This document shows, piece by piece, positions 36,168-43,990 of a stretch of DNA of 64,000 nucleotides. The stretch covers positions 62,001 through 126,000 of the forward strand of contig NZ_ML769310.1 in the NCBI RefSeq assembly GCF_009720385.1, read 5' to 3'. Numbering within the stretch: the stretch's first letter is position 1; every line of letters starts with the position of its first letter. A program made the position numbers and the translations under genes. This stretch comes from Catellatospora vulcania (GTDB lineage Bacteria > Actinomycetota > Actinomycetes > Mycobacteriales > Micromonosporaceae). The notes under the pieces were generated by a model, which ran no database searches, was not told the DNA's origin, and was given only the letters and a program-made list of their open reading frames with translations.

Positions 36168-37424
36168 ATGGCGAGTCGGTGGTGGACACGGTACGGGCAT
36201 GCTGTTCGGTTGACTGCGCCGGTGGTGACGTCTCTGCTGTTCATCGCGGTCTTCTATTGGCTGGTGCCCAAGGACGGCAACGTTGCGCGCGGTGCTCTTC
36301 TGGGTGCGTTCCTGGCGGTTCTGCTCCGGGTGCAGGCCGCTTCCGCAGACCGATCGGCAGCGCCGAAAACGTCAGGCCAGGCTGCCGAAAGCGAGGGCCA
36401 GGAAAGTGCCAGCCCGCCGCCGGGCGGGGCGGCGCCGATGGTCAGGACCGTCGTCGGGGAGCTGCGGACCAGTCGCTCCTTCTGGCTGCTGCTGGCGATC
36501 CTGCTGCTGACGGTGCTCGCGGCGGTCGCACCTCGGACGTGGTACGACGTGACCTGGCTGTCCGTGGCACGGCACGTGGTCGTGGGCGCGAGCCTCGTGG
36601 GATGGTGTTGGGTCCTGGTCAGGTTGGGCCGCAAGCCGGCCGCTGCCGAGCCGGAGTTCAAGTCCGCTGCTGACAGAAGGCTCCACCTTTGGCGGCAGGT
36701 CTGGCCGTTCGGCCTGGTGGTGTCAGTGCCCATCGGTTACGGCCTGGGCATCCTGGTCATTCGCGCGCTGTTCCCGGTCTGGCCGAGTGGTGGCGGGCCA
36801 CGGGCGATCACGCTGGTGCTCTGGACGGCGGCGTTTGCGCTGGTCTTCTGGCGCGTCATCCGCCGGCTCGAACGCGATGCGCCGCCGCGATCGGCTGTGG
36901 CGTCCGCCTGGACGCCCGCGCCGCGGTCCACGGTCGGTCCGGAGCAAGCGGATCGCATGGCACAGCGGGCGAAGATCATGCGTGCGCCGCCGACGGCACC
37001 GCACGTCGACCGGGCGGTGTCGCGGCGGGCGGCCCCGGTGGACCGGGACGGCGGCGGGCTCCTGACGTGGGACAGCGGCACCAAACGCCGGGTGGTGCAT
37101 ACCTCGGCGCAGCTGCACGCCGAGGTGTTGCGGCTGCACCTGAGCACGGTCACGCTGCCCAGACACGCCGACTTCACACCCGAGTCCGGTATGACGGTGC
37201 GGATCCGTCTCGGCGAGGAGCGCAGCGTGCTGGTGACCGATCCGGACGACCTCCGGCGGCAGTCGGTGGTGACGATGGACGGGCTGCAGACGTTCTGGGT
37301 GGCCTTCGCCGACACGCGGGTGCACGTTTACCCGCCCGAGGCCTACCTGCCGGTGGAACTCGCGATGGAGATCCTGCGCCGGTACTGCGCGACCGGCGCG
37401 CTGCCTGGTACGAAGACGGCGTGA
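36168..37424 (+). CDS. Membrane protein with Imm1-like C-terminal domain (paralogue 3)
   Basis: 418 residues. Six membrane segments (about 16-34, 42-58, 105-122, 133-151, 181-203, 212-231), a long basic-Pro linker, then the domain at 298-414: [34 protein letters not shown] and [19 protein letters not shown]. This is the largest of the three paralogues. I prefer ATG 36168 over ATG 36141 because the GACGCGGGGGCGGACG leader then falls where it does in the other two. The Nudix gene overlaps its stop by 4 bp (GTGA), so the two are co-translated. Function is unknown. Confidence 0.72.
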   Translation: MASRWWTRYGHAVRLTAPVVTSLLFIAVFYWLVPKDGNVARGALLGAFLAVLLRVQAASADRSAAPKTSGQAAESEGQESASPPPGGAAPMVRTVVGELRTSRSFWLLLAILLLTVLAAVAPRTWYDVTWLSVARHVVVGASLVGWCWVLVRLGRKPAAAEPEFKSAADRRLHLWRQVWPFGLVVSVPIGYGLGILVIRALFPVWPSGGGPRAITLVLWTAAFALVFWRVIRRLERDAPPRSAVASAWTPAPRSTVGPEQADRMAQRAKIMRAPPTAPHVDRAVSRRAAPVDRDGGGLLTWDSGTKRRVVHTSAQLHAEVLRLHLSTVTLPRHADFTPESGMTVRIRLGEERSVLVTDPDDLRRQSVVTMDGLQTFWVAFADTRVHVYPPEAYLPVELAMEILRRYCATGALPGTKTA

Positions 37425-37894
37425 GCATCCGGCGGGACTATCACCACGACCCTGCCGCGCCTGCGGCCACCCGCATCGTGCCCGGTGGGGTCGCGGTAAT
37501 CGTCGACGGGCAGGGCCGGGTGCTGCTGCAGCGGCGGGCCGACTCGGGCAACTGGTCGCTGCCCGGTGGCACCATGGAGGTCGGCGAGACCCTCGAACAG
37601 TGCGTGGTGCGCGAGGTCCGCGAGGAGACCGGCCTCGACATCGAGATCACCGGCCTGGTCGGCGTCTACACCGACCCCGGGCACGTCATCGCGTACGGCG
37701 ACGGCGAGGTCCGCCAGCAGTTCAGCCTCGTGTTCCGCGCCCGTGCCGTCGGCGGCGACCTGGCCCTCAGCGACGAGTCCACGGACCTGCGCTATGCCGA
37801 CCCGGCCGAGTTCGACGCCATGCCGATCCACGAGTCGACCCGCCTGCGCCTGCGCCACCACCTCGATCACCGGCCGAACCCCTACCTGGGCTGA
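37421..37894 (+). CDS. Nudix hydrolase
   Basis: 157 residues. The Nudix box is complete: [18 protein letters not shown] followed by REETGL. It is preceded by [12 protein letters not shown]-like substrate strands ([14 protein letters not shown]). Such enzymes hydrolyse nucleoside diphosphates linked to another group. GTG 37421 overlaps the stop of the upstream Imm1-like membrane gene by 4 bp, so the pair is translationally coupled. The substrate is unknown; coupling to a membrane protein is unusual and may hint at nucleotide signalling (inferred). Confidence 0.92.
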   Translation: MSIRRDYHHDPAAPAATRIVPGGVAVIVDGQGRVLLQRRADSGNWSLPGGTMEVGETLEQCVVREVREETGLDIEITGLVGVYTDPGHVIAYGDGEVRQQFSLVFRARAVGGDLALSDESTDLRYADPAEFDAMPIHESTRLRLRHHLDHRPNPYLG

Positions 37895-37916
37895 GACTGC
37901 ACAAGGAGGCCGTGTC

Positions 37917-38399
37917 ATGTCGGGTGGGGATGCGTTCGCCGGTGCGCTGACGGTGCTCGCGAGCTGCGCGGGTGTTCCCGTGCCGGAGGATCCGCACGAC
38001 GAGCACGAGCGCTGGCCGGTGTACGAGCAGGCGATGAGCCGGCGGGAGTGCCACGGGCAGCTGATGGCCACCGTCGCTGCCGACCCGGACCCGGTCCTGG
38101 TGATGGCCGTGGTCGTGCAGATGCTCGGTGTCGATCGGAAGTCCCGAGGCGAGTGGGTGGCGTTGGCACGCGACGAGTCAGGGCGGGCATACGCGTCCCG
38201 CCGGGCCGCGGAACACGCGATCCTGGAAGCGCACGGCGACGTGCCCGGCCTCGACGCCGCGGTGATGGCGAGCTGGACCGACTGGTTGCAGCGGAACCTG
38301 TCCGAGGTCTCCAGGGCGCCCGAGGTACTGGATCTGCTGGCGCGCCACGGCCGGACGAAGCGCATCAGGCGGACGGCGTCGAACCGCCGCATCCGGTAG
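37917..38399 (+). CDS. Hypothetical protein
   Basis: 160 residues, mainly helical, no membrane segment. No family is recognised. Visible features are PEDPHDEHERWPVYEQAMSR, an Ala-rich middle and a very basic C-terminus (RHGRTKRIRRTASNRRIR) that could bind nucleic acid or membrane. ATG 37917 has a perfect AAGGAGG. It lies 22 bp after the Nudix stop and may belong to the same transcript. It is convergent with the CNNM-like gene at a distance of 7 bp. Confidence 0.7.
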   Translation: MSGGDAFAGALTVLASCAGVPVPEDPHDEHERWPVYEQAMSRRECHGQLMATVAADPDPVLVMAVVVQMLGVDRKSRGEWVALARDESGRAYASRRAAEHAILEAHGDVPGLDAAVMASWTDWLQRNLSEVSRAPEVLDLLARHGRTKRIRRTASNRRIR

Positions 38400-38406
38400 C
38401 GCGCGA

Positions 38407-39726
38407 TCAGCCGGTACGCGGCTTCGGCGGGCACAGCGCGTCGCCGGCCGGGCCGCCGCAGGGCCGCAGCCTGATCTCGGTGATGGCATGCCGGTCCACT
38501 GACGTCACCTGGGCGGTCCACCCGTCGAGGTGCACGATCTCGCCGGTCCGGGTCGGCACGTGGCCCAGCATCGCGATGACCAGCCCCGCGATGGTGATGT
38601 AGTCGCCGCCGGGCCGCTCGTCCAGGTTCACCCCGATGTCGGGCAGGTCGTGGATCGGGAAGGTGCCGGGCAGCAGCATGTCGCCGTCGTCGCCCTGCTG
38701 CACCGCCAGCACGTCGCGGTCGGTCTCGTCGTAGATCTCGCCGACGACCTCCTCCAGCAGGTCCTCCAGCGTGACGATGCCGTCGACCGCCCCGTGCTCG
38801 TCGACGACAAGCGCGAACTGCTGGTGCTCGACCTTGAACCGGCGCAGCGCGTCGGCGGCGTGCAGGGAGTCGGGCAGCAGCAGGGCCGGTCGGGCGATGT
38901 CGGCCAGCCGGTCCGCGTCGTCGAGCAGCAGGTCGCGCAGGTGCACGACGCCGAGCGTGTCGTCGAGGTTGCGCCGCCGTACGACGGGGGCCCGGGAGAA
39001 TCCGGAGCCCGCGAGTTCCTTGCGGGCGACCTCGACGGGCAGGTCGGCGTCGAGGGTGAACACGTTGCGGCGGGGGATCAGCACCTCGCGCAGGACCCGC
39101 TCGGTGATCTCCACGGCCCCGGCGATGATCAGCCGCTGCTCGGCGGTGAAACCGCGGTGCACGCTGACCATGTCGCGCACCTCGGCGGGCGTGATCTCGT
39201 CGCCGCGGTGCCGGTGCGGGTCGCCGCCCATGAGGCGTACGCCCAGGTCGGTGGCTTTGCTCAGCACCCACACGAAGGGCCGGGAGACGGTGGCGAGCAC
39301 GGTCAGCGGGCGGCCGGCCAGGCGTGCCCACCGCTCGGCGTGCTGCATGGCGACGCGTTTGGGCGCGAGTTCGCCGAAGACCAGGGTGAGGAAGGTCAGC
39401 AGCAGGGTCACCACGATGACGGCGGCGGGCCGGGCCGCGCGGCCGAGGAAGCCCAGCGCGGGTTGCAGCACCTCGGCCAGTGCGATGGCGGCGGTCGCCG
39501 ACGCCAGGAACCCGGCCAGGGTGATGCCGATCTGGATGGTGGCCAGGAACCGGTTCGGGTCCCGGGCCAGTGCCGCGGCGGCCGCGGCGCCGCCACCCTG
39601 CTGCCCCATCCGGCGCAGCTGGCCCTCACGCAGCGAGACCAGCGCCATCTCGCTGCCGGCGAACAGCGCGTTCAATACGATCAGTACGGCTACCAGAACG
39701 AGCTGAATCCAGTGGTCGCCCACCAT
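38407..39726 (-). CDS. CNNM/HlyC-CorC family membrane protein
   Basis: 439 residues. An N-terminal DUF21 region with three to four membrane segments (LIVLNALFAGSEMALVSL, FLATIQIGITLAGFLASATAAI) is followed by a CBS pair (IPRRNVFTLDADLPVEV to VDEHGAVDGIVTLEDLLEEVVG) and a C-terminal CorC/HlyC transporter-associated domain. The family is linked to magnesium and cobalt efflux or transport. The name hemolysin sometimes used for it is misleading. No partner gene is adjacent. Confidence 0.93.
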   Translation of the reverse strand: MVGDHWIQLVLVAVLIVLNALFAGSEMALVSLREGQLRRMGQQGGGAAAAAALARDPNRFLATIQIGITLAGFLASATAAIALAEVLQPALGFLGRAARPAAVIVVTLLLTFLTLVFGELAPKRVAMQHAERWARLAGRPLTVLATVSRPFVWVLSKATDLGVRLMGGDPHRHRGDEITPAEVRDMVSVHRGFTAEQRLIIAGAVEITERVLREVLIPRRNVFTLDADLPVEVARKELAGSGFSRAPVVRRRNLDDTLGVVHLRDLLLDDADRLADIARPALLLPDSLHAADALRRFKVEHQQFALVVDEHGAVDGIVTLEDLLEEVVGEIYDETDRDVLAVQQGDDGDMLLPGTFPIHDLPDIGVNLDERPGGDYITIAGLVIAMLGHVPTRTGEIVHLDGWTAQVTSVDRHAITEIRLRPCGGPAGDALCPPKPRTG

Positions 39727-39860
39727 TGATCACCTGGGGCCCGCCAGCAGATCCAGCCGGTACGCGCAGGCCGGGCGTCGGCCCGGCCCGGTATCACAGC
39801 CTTCCATTCGGTCAACGGTAGCAGCAGGTCACGGCCCTGGGGCCGGGTCTGCGGGACCGG

Positions 39861-40118
39861 TCAGCGGCCGCCGCGGGGCTGGTTGCCCTTCTTGAGGCGC
39901 ATCACGCCGGACTGGCCCACCGACAGCTGGGTGCGGGTGGCCTTCTCCCGCGCCGCCATGGCGCGCTGGCGGGACTGCTCCTGCGCGTGCTCGGACGCCC
40001 AGGCGGCGTGCTCACCGGGCGCGTGGTCGTGCTCGGCGTGCGGCGTGCCTGGCTGGTCCTGCTCGACGCGCGGCTTGTCCGGGCGCGGGTGCCGGCGGGA
40101 CTGGTTGTTCTTGGGCAT
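39861..40118 (-). CDS. Small hydrophilic protein
   Basis: 85 residues, very rich in Arg, Gln, His and Glu and predicted disordered: PKNNQSRRHPRPDKPRVEQD, then HAEHDHAPGEHAAWASEHAQ. It has no recognised domain. The C-terminal GVMRLKKGNQPRGGR is basic. The start at ATG 40118 has GGAGGAG upstream, so it is likely expressed. It may be a nucleic-acid-associated or stress protein, but nothing in the sequence shows it. Confidence 0.65.
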   Translation of the reverse strand: MPKNNQSRRHPRPDKPRVEQDQPGTPHAEHDHAPGEHAAWASEHAQEQSRQRAMAAREKATRTQLSVGQSGVMRLKKGNQPRGGR

Positions 40119-40196
40119 CGCTCCTCCTCGACGGATCACCTCCACGCTAAGGAGCGCGGGCGGCGGGCCGCAGGCGGTTGGCGAATCAGCACCCGA

Positions 40197-40847
40197 TCAG
40201 GCGGGGCGCAGCAGGTCGGGCAGGGCGTCCAGGCCGTCGACGATGACCGCGTGACGGGCCGCCTCGGGCTTCTCCGAGCCGAGGTAGCCCCACGGGCCGC
40301 GGCGGACCAGGACGGGCTTCATACCGGCGCGGGTGGAGGGCAGCACGTCGTTGTCGACCCGGTCGCCGACGTAGCAGATCGCCGCCGGGGCGAGGTCGGC
40401 CACTTCGGCGACCTTGGTGAAGAAGCTCGGGTGGGGCTTCTCGATGCCCCACTCGGCCGAGGTGTAGATCGCGTCCACGGGCAGGTCCATGCGCTCCAGC
40501 GCGGCCTTGGCCTGCGGCGGCTGGTTGCCCGCGATGATCACGGCGAGGCCGCGGCGGCGCAGCTCGGCGAAGGCCGGGCGCACGTCGGGGTAGAGGTCGG
40601 CGGAGTCGAAGTTCTCGCGCAGGCCGTCGGGGTCGTCGGCGGCCCAGGCGGCCATCTCGGCGTCCACGTCGAGGCCGGGGCGCAGCAGCGCGAACGCGTC
40701 GCCGTGCGGGCGGTCCATGGCGGCCATGCCGCCGAGCAGGCCGAGCATCGCGAAGCGGGGCACGCCGAGGCGGTCGGCCCAGCGGCTCCAGATGCGGGTC
40801 TCGTCGATCAGCGTCTCGCCCACATCGAACACCACTGCCTTGATCAT
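40197..40847 (-). CDS. HAD-superfamily hydrolase
   Basis: 216 residues. HAD motifs are VFDVGETLID (I), AGNQ (II), Lys in EKPHPSFFTKV (III) and YVGDRVDNDVLP (IV). In motif I the second Asp of DxD is Gly, which phosphatases use as general acid, so activity may be weak or differ from simple phosphatases. ATG 40847 follows TATCCT by 6 nt, again the leaderless pattern. The substrate is unknown. Confidence 0.88.
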   Translation of the reverse strand: MIKAVVFDVGETLIDETRIWSRWADRLGVPRFAMLGLLGGMAAMDRPHGDAFALLRPGLDVDAEMAAWAADDPDGLRENFDSADLYPDVRPAFAELRRRGLAVIIAGNQPPQAKAALERMDLPVDAIYTSAEWGIEKPHPSFFTKVAEVADLAPAAICYVGDRVDNDVLPSTRAGMKPVLVRRGPWGYLGSEKPEAARHAVIVDGLDALPDLLRPA

Positions 40848-40923
40848 CTGCCCAGGATATCGGGCGCGGGGGCGGATACCCCGCACGGGTGCGCCGCTGG
40901 TGCCGCCCGTCACCGGGCGTGGT

Positions 40924-40992
40924 GCGCCGGCCCGGAGACGTCGATCCGCCTAAGCCGCCAGGTTCGGGCGGCCGACGTCCCCGGGCCGGCGC
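40924..40992. repeat. Long GC palindrome upstream of the HAD gene
   Basis: Arms GCGCCGGCCCGGAGACGTCG (40924-40943) and CGACGTCCCCGGGCCGGCGC (40973-40992) differ at one pair. The inner part can also pair, CCGCC with GGCGG. I see no second copy in the window. It lies between the HAD promoter and the ddl terminator. Confidence 0.7.
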
Positions 40993-40999
40993 GAGGTGT

Positions 41000-41039
41000 C
41001 CGCGGAGCCGGGCACTACCCCAGTGGCCCGGCCCCGCGG
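41000..41039 (-). terminator. Terminator hairpin of the alr-ddl operon
   Basis: Arms CCGCGGAGCCGGGC (41000-41013) and GCCCGGCCCCGCGG (41026-41039) pair with one mismatch around a 12-nt loop. It starts 4 bp behind the ddl stop codon on the minus strand. Confidence 0.65.
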
Positions 41040-41043
41040 CGTC

Positions 41044-42045
41044 TCAGCGCCGCCCGGCCAGGGCGGTCAGCGAGCGGGCCGCCGTGGCGGCCGCGGTGTT
41101 CACGAGGGTGTCCAGCAGCTCCGGGTACGACATCCCGGCGGCCTGCCAGATGCGCGGGTACTGCGACGCGGCGGTGAACCCGGGGAACGTGTTGACCTCG
41201 TTCAGGACCGGCTCGCTGCCGTCGGCGGGCAGGAAGAAGTCGACGCGCAGCAGGCCGCGGCATTCGAGAGCGGCGAACGCCTGCAACGCCCGGCACTGCA
41301 GCAGCGCGGTCACCCACGGGTCGAGCCGCGCCGGGATGTCGAACACCACCTCGCCGGCGGTGTACTTGGCGTCGTAGTCGAAGAAGTCGTGCCCACCGGC
41401 CACCCGGATCTCCAGCGGCGGCCCGGCCTGCAGCGTGCCGTCCGGGTGCTCCAGCACCGCCACGTCGACCTCGCGCCCGGCCACCCCGGCCTCGACGAGG
41501 ACCTTGCCGTCGCAGGCGCGGGCGGCGGCCAGCGCCGCGGGCAGCTGCGCCCAGTCGTCGACCCGGGTGACGCCGATGCTGGACCCGGCGCGGGCCGGCT
41601 TGACGAAGACGGGCAGGCCCAGGCGCTCGCGGTCGGCGGGGGACACGTCGTCCTGGCCGGGGCGCAGCACGACGCCGTCGGCCACCCGCAGCCCGTCGGC
41701 GGCCAGGATCTTCTTGGTGAACTCCTTGTCCATGCCGGTGGCGCTGGCCAGCACACCGCTGCCGACGTACGGCACCCCGGCCAGCTCCAGCAGCGACTGC
41801 ACGGTGCCGTCCTCGCCGTAGGGGCCATGCAGCGCGGGGAAGACCACGTCGGCGCGGCCGAGCGTGCGCAGCGCGTCGCCCATGCTCACCGGGATGCCGT
41901 CGACGTGCCAGGCCCCGTCGCGGCCGATGACCACCTCGGTGACGTCGTACCGGACCCGGTCCAGGTGGGCCAGGATGCTGCGGGCCGACTTGCACGACAC
42001 GTCGTGCTCCCCACTCCGCCCCCCGTAGATCACAGCAAGCTTCAT
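41044..42045 (-). CDS. ddl: D-alanine--D-alanine ligase
   Basis: 333 residues, ATP-grasp. It makes the D-Ala-D-Ala end of peptidoglycan precursors. Motifs: VFPALHGPYGEDGTVQSLLE near the N-terminus, FVKPARAGSSIGV (ATP loop), FDYDAKYTAGEV (omega loop with the Tyr-Lys pair of D-Ala-type ligases) and LNEVNTFPGFTAASQYP. The omega-loop Tyr argues against a vancomycin-resistance D-Ala-D-Lac enzyme. It is coupled to alr: its ATG overlaps the alr stop as ATGA (42042-42045). A hairpin terminator follows. Confidence 0.93.
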   Translation of the reverse strand: MKLAVIYGGRSGEHDVSCKSARSILAHLDRVRYDVTEVVIGRDGAWHVDGIPVSMGDALRTLGRADVVFPALHGPYGEDGTVQSLLELAGVPYVGSGVLASATGMDKEFTKKILAADGLRVADGVVLRPGQDDVSPADRERLGLPVFVKPARAGSSIGVTRVDDWAQLPAALAAARACDGKVLVEAGVAGREVDVAVLEHPDGTLQAGPPLEIRVAGGHDFFDYDAKYTAGEVVFDIPARLDPWVTALLQCRALQAFAALECRGLLRVDFFLPADGSEPVLNEVNTFPGFTAASQYPRIWQAAGMSYPELLDTLVNTAAATAARSLTALAGRR

Positions 42046-43223
42046 CGAACGCTTCCTTCCGTGGTGCAGGAAGGAAGGGCACCTTCACATCGGACGTCCG
42101 TGTAGAAGGTGCCCTTCCCATCGTGGCGGCGGGGCACGCGGGTGCCGATGCCGGTGAGGATCTCGTGGGGGTTGGTCGACGCCCAGGTGGCCCACTCGGC
42201 GGCGGTGGGTTCGCCGCAGTCGCCGGGGCCGAGGACGGTCACCGGGTCGCCGATGCGTACGTCCAGCTCGCCGGCGTCGACGATGCACTGGTCCATGGCG
42301 ACGCGGCCGATGATCGGCAATCGCCGCCCCCCGAGCAGGACCTGTGCGCGGCCGTCGACGCCGCGCGGGATGCCGTCGGCGAACCCGAGCGGGATCAGGG
42401 CCAGGGTGGTGGGCCGGGCCGTGACGTGGGTGTGCTGGTAGGAGACCCCGGTGCCGGCGGGCACCCGCTTAACCATGATCACCTGGGTACGCAGGGTGAG
42501 CGCCGGACGCAGCCCGAAGGCGCGACCGGGCACCGGCTCGACCCCGTACACCGCGATGCCGGCCCGGACCAGGTCGAAGTGGGTCCTCGGGGCGGTGAAC
42601 ACGGCGGCCGAGTTGGCCAGGTGCAGCAGCTCCGGGTCCAGCCCGGCGTCGCGGGCATACGTCACCGCCTCGGCGAACGCCGCCGTCTGCGCGGTGACGC
42701 CGTACGGCGAGGAGTCGGCGGTGGCCAGGTGCGACCACACGCCGCGCACGGCGAGCACGCCCTCCCGCTCGTACTTGCGGGCCCAGGCGACCAGCTCCGG
42801 CCAGCCGTCGGCGGTCGCGCCGTGCCGCGACATGCCGGTATCGATCTTGAGGTGGACCTGGGCGGTGCGGCCCGTGCCGCGGGCTGCGGCGGCGACCGCG
42901 TCGAGCAGCTCCGGGGCGGCCACGGACACGTCGACGTCGGCGGCGGCCAGCGCCGCGAAGTCGGTGCCGGGGCCGTGCAGCCAGCTCAGCACCGGCGCGG
43001 TCAGGCCCGCGGTGCGCAGTTCGAGCGCCTCGGTGGCGCTGGTGACCCCGAGCCAGGTCGCGCCGCCGGACAGCGCGGCGCGGGCCACCGGCACCGCGCC
43101 GTGGCCGAACCCGTCCGCCTTCACCACGGCCATCACCGCGGCGGTCGTGGCCCCGGCGATCCGTTCGACGTTGCCCGCGACGGCCGCGAGGTCGACTACC
43201 GCCTCAGCCAGCTCTCCAGTCAC
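42042..43223 (-). CDS. alr: Alanine racemase with palindrome-encoded tail
   Basis: 393 residues, fold-type III PLP enzyme that makes D-Ala for Ddl. The PLP-lysine motif is VMAVVKADGFGHG; VWSHLATAD and the C-terminal IGRVAMDQCIVD with the catalytic Tyr region (AVYGVEP) are present. The conserved fold ends at ILTGIGTRVPRR. The last 28 residues (from HDGKGTFYT to SVR) are encoded by, or next to, the family D palindrome at 42073-42118, and the frame stays open to overlap the ddl start by 4 bp. The tail looks like an insertion kept in frame. Start GTG 43223. Confidence 0.92.
   Translation of the reverse strand: MTGELAEAVVDLAAVAGNVERIAGATTAAVMAVVKADGFGHGAVPVARAALSGGATWLGVTSATEALELRTAGLTAPVLSWLHGPGTDFAALAAADVDVSVAAPELLDAVAAAARGTGRTAQVHLKIDTGMSRHGATADGWPELVAWARKYEREGVLAVRGVWSHLATADSSPYGVTAQTAAFAEAVTYARDAGLDPELLHLANSAAVFTAPRTHFDLVRAGIAVYGVEPVPGRAFGLRPALTLRTQVIMVKRVPAGTGVSYQHTHVTARPTTLALIPLGFADGIPRGVDGRAQVLLGGRRLPIIGRVAMDQCIVDAGELDVRIGDPVTVLGPGDCGEPTAAEWATWASTNPHEILTGIGTRVPRRHDGKGTFYTDVRCEGALPSCTTEGSVR
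42073..42118. repeat. Palindromic repeat, family D copy 2, inside alr
   Basis: Arms GGAAGGGCACCTTC (42073-42086) and GAAGGTGCCCTTCC (42105-42118) are perfect, around a central CGGACGTCCG that is itself a palindrome. It matches family D copy 1 (16718-16763), differing in one arm base pair and in the loop. All 46 nt are in frame within the alr 3' end. Confidence 0.85.
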
Positions 43224-43271
43224 GCTCGGTAGCCAACAGCAGGGCGTGTGAGGGTGCCGAGAGGGATTTCA

Positions 43272-43303
43272 CTAACGCTGCGCTAACAACGCCCGTGCAT
43301 ACT
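43272..43303 (+). promoter_or_regulatory. Direct repeats and promoter of the two-component operon
   Basis: CTAAC occurs at 43272 and 43283, 11 bp apart, in the sequence CTAACGCTGCGCTAACAACG. One helical turn between half-sites is typical of OmpR-family binding. A -10 candidate, CATACT, lies at 43298-43303. The repeats are placed where an activator would replace the -35 box, which suggests positive autoregulation. Confidence 0.5.
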
Positions 43304-43333
43304 TGGCGGTCGGTCGATCGCGGAGGTGGCGGG

Positions 43334-43990
43334 GTGCGGGTCCTGGTCGTGGAGGACGAGGAACTGATGGCCGAGGCCGTCGCCGAGGGGCTGCGGCAGG
43401 AGGCTTTCGCCGTCGACGTCGCCTACGACGGGGCGGCCGCGCTGGAGAAGCTCGCGGTCAACGCGTACGACGTCATGATCTTGGATCGGGATCTGCCGCG
43501 GGTGCACGGGGACGAGGTGTGCCGGCAGGTCGTGGCGCAGGGCCTGGACGTGCGGGTGCTGATGCTCACCGTGTCGGTGACGGTGGCCGAGCGGGTCGCC
43601 GGGCTCAGCCTCGGTGCCGACGACTACCTGGCCAAGCCGTTCGCGTTCGCCGAGCTGGTGGCCCGGGTGCGCGCGCTGGGCCGCCGCGCCCGCCCGGCCA
43701 CGCCGCCGGTGCTGGAGCGGGCCGGCATCCGGCTCGACCCGCACCACCGCGAGACGTACCGCGACGGGCGTTATGTGAGCCTGTCCCGTCGCGAGTTCGC
43801 GGTGCTCGAGGAGCTGCTGCGGGCCGAGGGGGCGGTGGTGTCGGCGGAGACGCTGCTGGAGAAGGTCTGGGACGAGCACATGGACCCGTTCACCACCATC
43901 GTCCGGGTCACCATCAGCGGCCTGCGCCGCAAGCTGGGCGAGCCGCAGCCGATCGAGACGGTCACCGCCGTCGGCTACCGGATCCGCTGA
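43334..43990 (+). CDS. OmpR-family response regulator
   Basis: 218 residues. The receiver domain has the acidic pair in VLVVEDEELMAE, phospho-acceptor Asp in VMILDRDLP, Thr/Ser in MLTVSV and Lys in DDYLAKPF. The C-terminal winged helix reads LSRREFAVLEELLRAEG and IVRVTISGLRRKLG. GTG 43334 has GGAGG upstream. Its stop overlaps the start of the histidine kinase (TGATG), so the pair is co-translated. The target is unknown; direct repeats in its own promoter suggest autoregulation. Confidence 0.94.
   Translation: MRVLVVEDEELMAEAVAEGLRQEAFAVDVAYDGAAALEKLAVNAYDVMILDRDLPRVHGDEVCRQVVAQGLDVRVLMLTVSVTVAERVAGLSLGADDYLAKPFAFAELVARVRALGRRARPATPPVLERAGIRLDPHHRETYRDGRYVSLSRREFAVLEELLRAEGAVVSAETLLEKVWDEHMDPFTTIVRVTISGLRRKLGEPQPIETVTAVGYRIR

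Noticed and set aside
41044-42045. Ddl as a vancomycin-resistance D-Ala-D-Lac ligase
   Set aside because: The omega loop has the Tyr-Lys pair of D-Ala-D-Ala ligases, and vanH/vanX are absent. The neighbour is a normal alr.
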